Assembly: GCA_946406095.1 (NCBI GenBank)
Contig: CAMJJO010000091.1
Coordinates: 1-6,982 of the forward strand
DNA from: an uncultured Bacteroidales bacterium
Lineage (GTDB): Bacteria > Bacteroidota > Bacteroidia > Bacteroidales > UBA932
Length of the DNA: 6,982 nt
Direction: 5' to 3'
Part shown: positions 4,888 to 6,982 of the stretch, in pieces
How the letters are laid out: each line of letters begins with the position of its first letter
How positions within the stretch are numbered: position 1 is the first letter of the stretch
Notes under the pieces: model-generated
Database searches by the model: none
Told to the model about the DNA's origin: nothing
The model's input: the letters and a program-made list of their open reading frames with translations, nothing else
Made by a program: the position numbers and the translations under genes

Positions 4888-6982
4888 TCAAGATACTAAA
4901 AGCCTCTGCCGGATCGGGCAAGACATATGCCCTCGCGAACAGCTACCTCTCACTCCTCAACGAGCGCTACGCCTACCGTCATATCCTCGCCGTCACCTTC
5001 ACCAACAAGGCCACGGCCGAGATGAAGGGCCGCATACTCAAGTTCCTGTATGAGGGCGGGGACGCAAAGAAGGATATGCTCCGCGACATCCTCCACGACT
5101 ACAGCGCCTTTGCCGTAACGACCATCGACAAGTTCTTCCAGCAGGCCCTGAAGGCCTTCGCGAGGGAGATAGGGCAGGTGGCGGACTATCAGATAGACCT
5201 CGACAAGGAATCTCTCATCGACGAGGCCATGGACCGCATCCTGGACTCCCTCACCGCAGACAATACCAAGCTTCTGGACTGGCTGCGCCGCAGCGTGGCC
5301 GACAGCCTGGACCAGGGCAGGAAGGCCGGCATCGAAGGCCAGCTCTACGAAATCGGACGCAGGCTGATGATGGGAGAGGCCGGACGCAGGGAAGAACTGA
5401 AGGAACGCTTCAGCCAGGAGAATCTGGATGCCCTTATGGACAATTGCGCGGGCATCATCGAGGGATTCACCGAAAAAGTGAATAGCGCCGCCAAGGACGT
5501 GGTTGTTTCGAAGGTCTATTCCATCAAACAGCTGGCGCCCTACCAGAAGGGCTTCCAGCCGTGGGAAAAGATAGAAATGCCTCCTTCCACCCTGTATAAG
5601 GAAGCGGAAGGCACTCCTTTCTGCAACCTGTTCGACAGCGACGAGTTCCGCTGGTACAACACCGCCTGGCTGCTGCGGGACCTTGCCTTCAGCCTCGGCC
5701 TTGCGGGAGAGTTCTACCGTTCGTTCGAGCAGATGCTCTCCGAAAAGAACACAATGGTGCTGGACGAATCCAACGAAATCCTCAAGGACATAATAGCCGG
5801 AAGCGATGCCCCGTTCGTATATGAAAAGATGGGCGTGCGTTACGAGAGTTTCCTGCTGGACGAGTTCCAGGACACTTCCAACATACAGTGGGAGAACTTC
5901 CGGCCGCTGCTGCGCGAAAGCGATGCCTATAATCACAGCAACTTGATAGTCGGAGACGTCAAACAGAGCATCTACCGCTGGCGCGATTCCGACTGGACAC
6001 TCCTTGCGCACAAGGTAGGCCGGGACTTTCCGGATGCCGAAACCGACACCCTGGAGAACAATTGGCGCAGTTGCTCCACCGTGGTGGACTTCAACAACCG
6101 TTTCTTCGAGTTTGCCGCAAGGCAGATAGGCCGGCAGGATCTTTATGCCGACGTGAATCAGAAGGTTAAATCGGACGACCCCCAGAAGGGATTCGTACGC
6201 GTCAGCTTCCGGAGCAAGAACGAACAGATCCCCCTGGTACTGGAGTCGGTCGAGGATGCCCGCAAGGCCGGGGCGCAGTACGGCGACATCGCGGTTCTGG
6301 TCCGTGCCAGGTCCGAGGGCACCGCGATTTCCGCAGCCCTTATCGAAGCCGGGGTGCCTGTGGTGTCGGATGATTCCCTCACTCTGAAATCCTCGCTGAT
6401 CCTCCGCAAACTCACCGGCATACTTGCAAATCACGAGAATCCTGACGACAAGATCAACGCATTCATAGCCGAGAACGAGTCCGTGGTCTTCCCCGACAGT
6501 TATCATTCCCTGCCCGACCTCTGCGAAAACCTTCTGCGGCAGCTTCAGATTGCTTCTCCCGAGGTTTTCGCGGGCGAGACTCTCTATATACAGGCCTTTA
6601 TGGACGACCTTCGCGAGTGGTCCGACGCCAACGGAAACGAGCTGCGCTACTATCTCAAGCATTGGGAAGAAAGCAACGCCACCATCAGTTCGCCCAAGAG
6701 CGACTCTGCAGTGCGCGTGATTACGATACACAAAGCCAAGGGGCTCGAGTTCCCCTATGTGATATTCCCCTATGCCGAGAAGGTGGGCTTCTACAAGGCC
6801 GACTGGCACTGGTGCAGGCTCGAGACCGACGGCACGCCCTTCATCCCCTCCGCTGCCGGCACCTATCCGGTAATGCTGGACAGCTCGGCAGACAACACAC
6901 TCTTTGCGGATGCCAAAAGGGCGGAAGAGGAGATGCAGAAAGTAGATAACATCAATGTCTTCTATGTGGCCCTCACCCGTGC
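4884..6982 (+). CDS. addA: AddA-type UvrD/RecB-family ATP-dependent helicase (3' end outside window)
   Basis: This is a superfamily 1A, 3'-5' DNA helicase subunit of the AddAB complex. The frame stays open to the window end, giving 699 full codons plus two bases. The start ATG overlaps the addB stop (ATGA), and Walker A follows at once, as in other Bacteroidota AddA proteins. The helicase motifs are intact: I, ASAGSGKT (7-14, Lys13); Ia, AVTFTNKATAEM (36-47); Ic, TIDKFFQQ (80-87); II, LLDEFQDT (324-331, Asp326-Glu327); III, LIVGDVKQSIYRWR (354-367); IV, LENNWRS (390-396, Arg395); V, VRVITIHKAKGLEF (610-623); and VI, VFYVALTRA (692-700), which the window edge cuts. The GDVKQSIYRWR form of motif III is typical of the AddA/RecB branch rather than plain UvrD/PcrA. 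Family members run to roughly 1,050-1,250 residues and usually end in a second RecB-type nuclease domain, but that region is not visible, so whether this complex has one or two nucleases stays open. Confidence 0.92.
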   Translation, partial: MIKILKASAGSGKTYALANSYLSLLNERYAYRHILAVTFTNKATAEMKGRILKFLYEGGDAKKDMLRDILHDYSAFAVTTIDKFFQQALKAFAREIGQVADYQIDLDKESLIDEAMDRILDSLTADNTKLLDWLRRSVADSLDQGRKAGIEGQLYEIGRRLMMGEAGRREELKERFSQENLDALMDNCAGIIEGFTEKVNSAAKDVVVSKVYSIKQLAPYQKGFQPWEKIEMPPSTLYKEAEGTPFCNLFDSDEFRWYNTAWLLRDLAFSLGLAGEFYRSFEQMLSEKNTMVLDESNEILKDIIAGSDAPFVYEKMGVRYESFLLDEFQDTSNIQWENFRPLLRESDAYNHSNLIVGDVKQSIYRWRDSDWTLLAHKVGRDFPDAETDTLENNWRSCSTVVDFNNRFFEFAARQIGRQDLYADVNQKVKSDDPQKGFVRVSFRSKNEQIPLVLESVEDARKAGAQYGDIAVLVRARSEGTAISAALIEAGVPVVSDDSLTLKSSLILRKLTGILANHENPDDKINAFIAENESVVFPDSYHSLPDLCENLLRQLQIASPEVFAGETLYIQAFMDDLREWSDANGNELRYYLKHWEESNATISSPKSDSAVRVITIHKAKGLEFPYVIFPYAEKVGFYKADWHWCRLETDGTPFIPSAAGTYPVMLDSSADNTLFADAKRAEEEMQKVDNINVFYVALTR

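Noticed and set aside
5172..5321. GGGCAGG at 5172-5178 and 5315-5321 as FtsK-orienting (KOPS-like) sites
   Set aside because: Both are one base short of the E. coli GGGNAGGG consensus, lie in coding sequence where such strings are expected at this GC content, and the motif used by this lineage is not known to me.
4950..6809. Reverse-strand open frame of 619 codons opposite addA
   Set aside because: Same explanation: it mirrors addA codon by codon, while the sense strand carries all helicase motifs. No family signature is seen in the antisense product.

Overview
The window is a run of core-genome DNA from a member of the Bacteroidota, most likely the order Bacteroidales. The evidence is the protein signatures: an FtsK with the 'LIGRGDML' and gamma-domain style of that phylum, a short LolA-like carrier directly behind ftsK, an AddB without a Walker A motif, and an AddA that opens with Met-x5-ASAGSGKT. 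None of the visible start codons has a recognisable Shine-Dalgarno sequence, which is also typical of the phylum. GC content is moderate to high (hand-counted 60-base lines range from about 45% to 75%), which fits GC-richer Bacteroidales such as Alistipes-like or uncultured gut lineages better than Bacteroides itself. The genus cannot be fixed from this sequence.

All genes lie on the + strand and there is no intergenic DNA. Positions 1-1614 hold the 3' two-thirds or so of ftsK (DNA translocase; the gene starts before the window). Positions 1607-2113 hold a small secreted LolA-like protein. Positions 2110-4887 hold a complete AddB-type nuclease subunit. Positions 4884-6982 hold an AddA-type UvrD/RecB-family helicase whose 3' end lies beyond the window. 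Successive genes overlap by 8, 4 and 4 bases, so this is almost certainly one transcription unit with coupled translation. No promoter, terminator, tRNA, rRNA, mobile element, repeat array or CRISPR is visible.

Functionally, addB and addA encode the two subunits of an AddAB helicase-nuclease, the functional counterpart of RecBCD. It processes double-strand breaks for RecA loading. FtsK pumps chromosome termini through the closing septum and activates XerCD dimer resolution. The link between the two is plausible, since homologous recombination creates the dimers that FtsK helps resolve. The LolA-like protein works in the periplasm on lipoprotein traffic and has no obvious mechanistic link to the others. 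It may simply be a conserved neighbour of ftsK with an envelope or division role.

I found no undescribed system here. The most interesting points are the tight ftsK-lolA-addBA arrangement, the local drops in GC content at each gene junction, the cysteines in the LolA-like protein, and the degenerate helicase half of AddB beside an intact iron-sulphur nuclease half.
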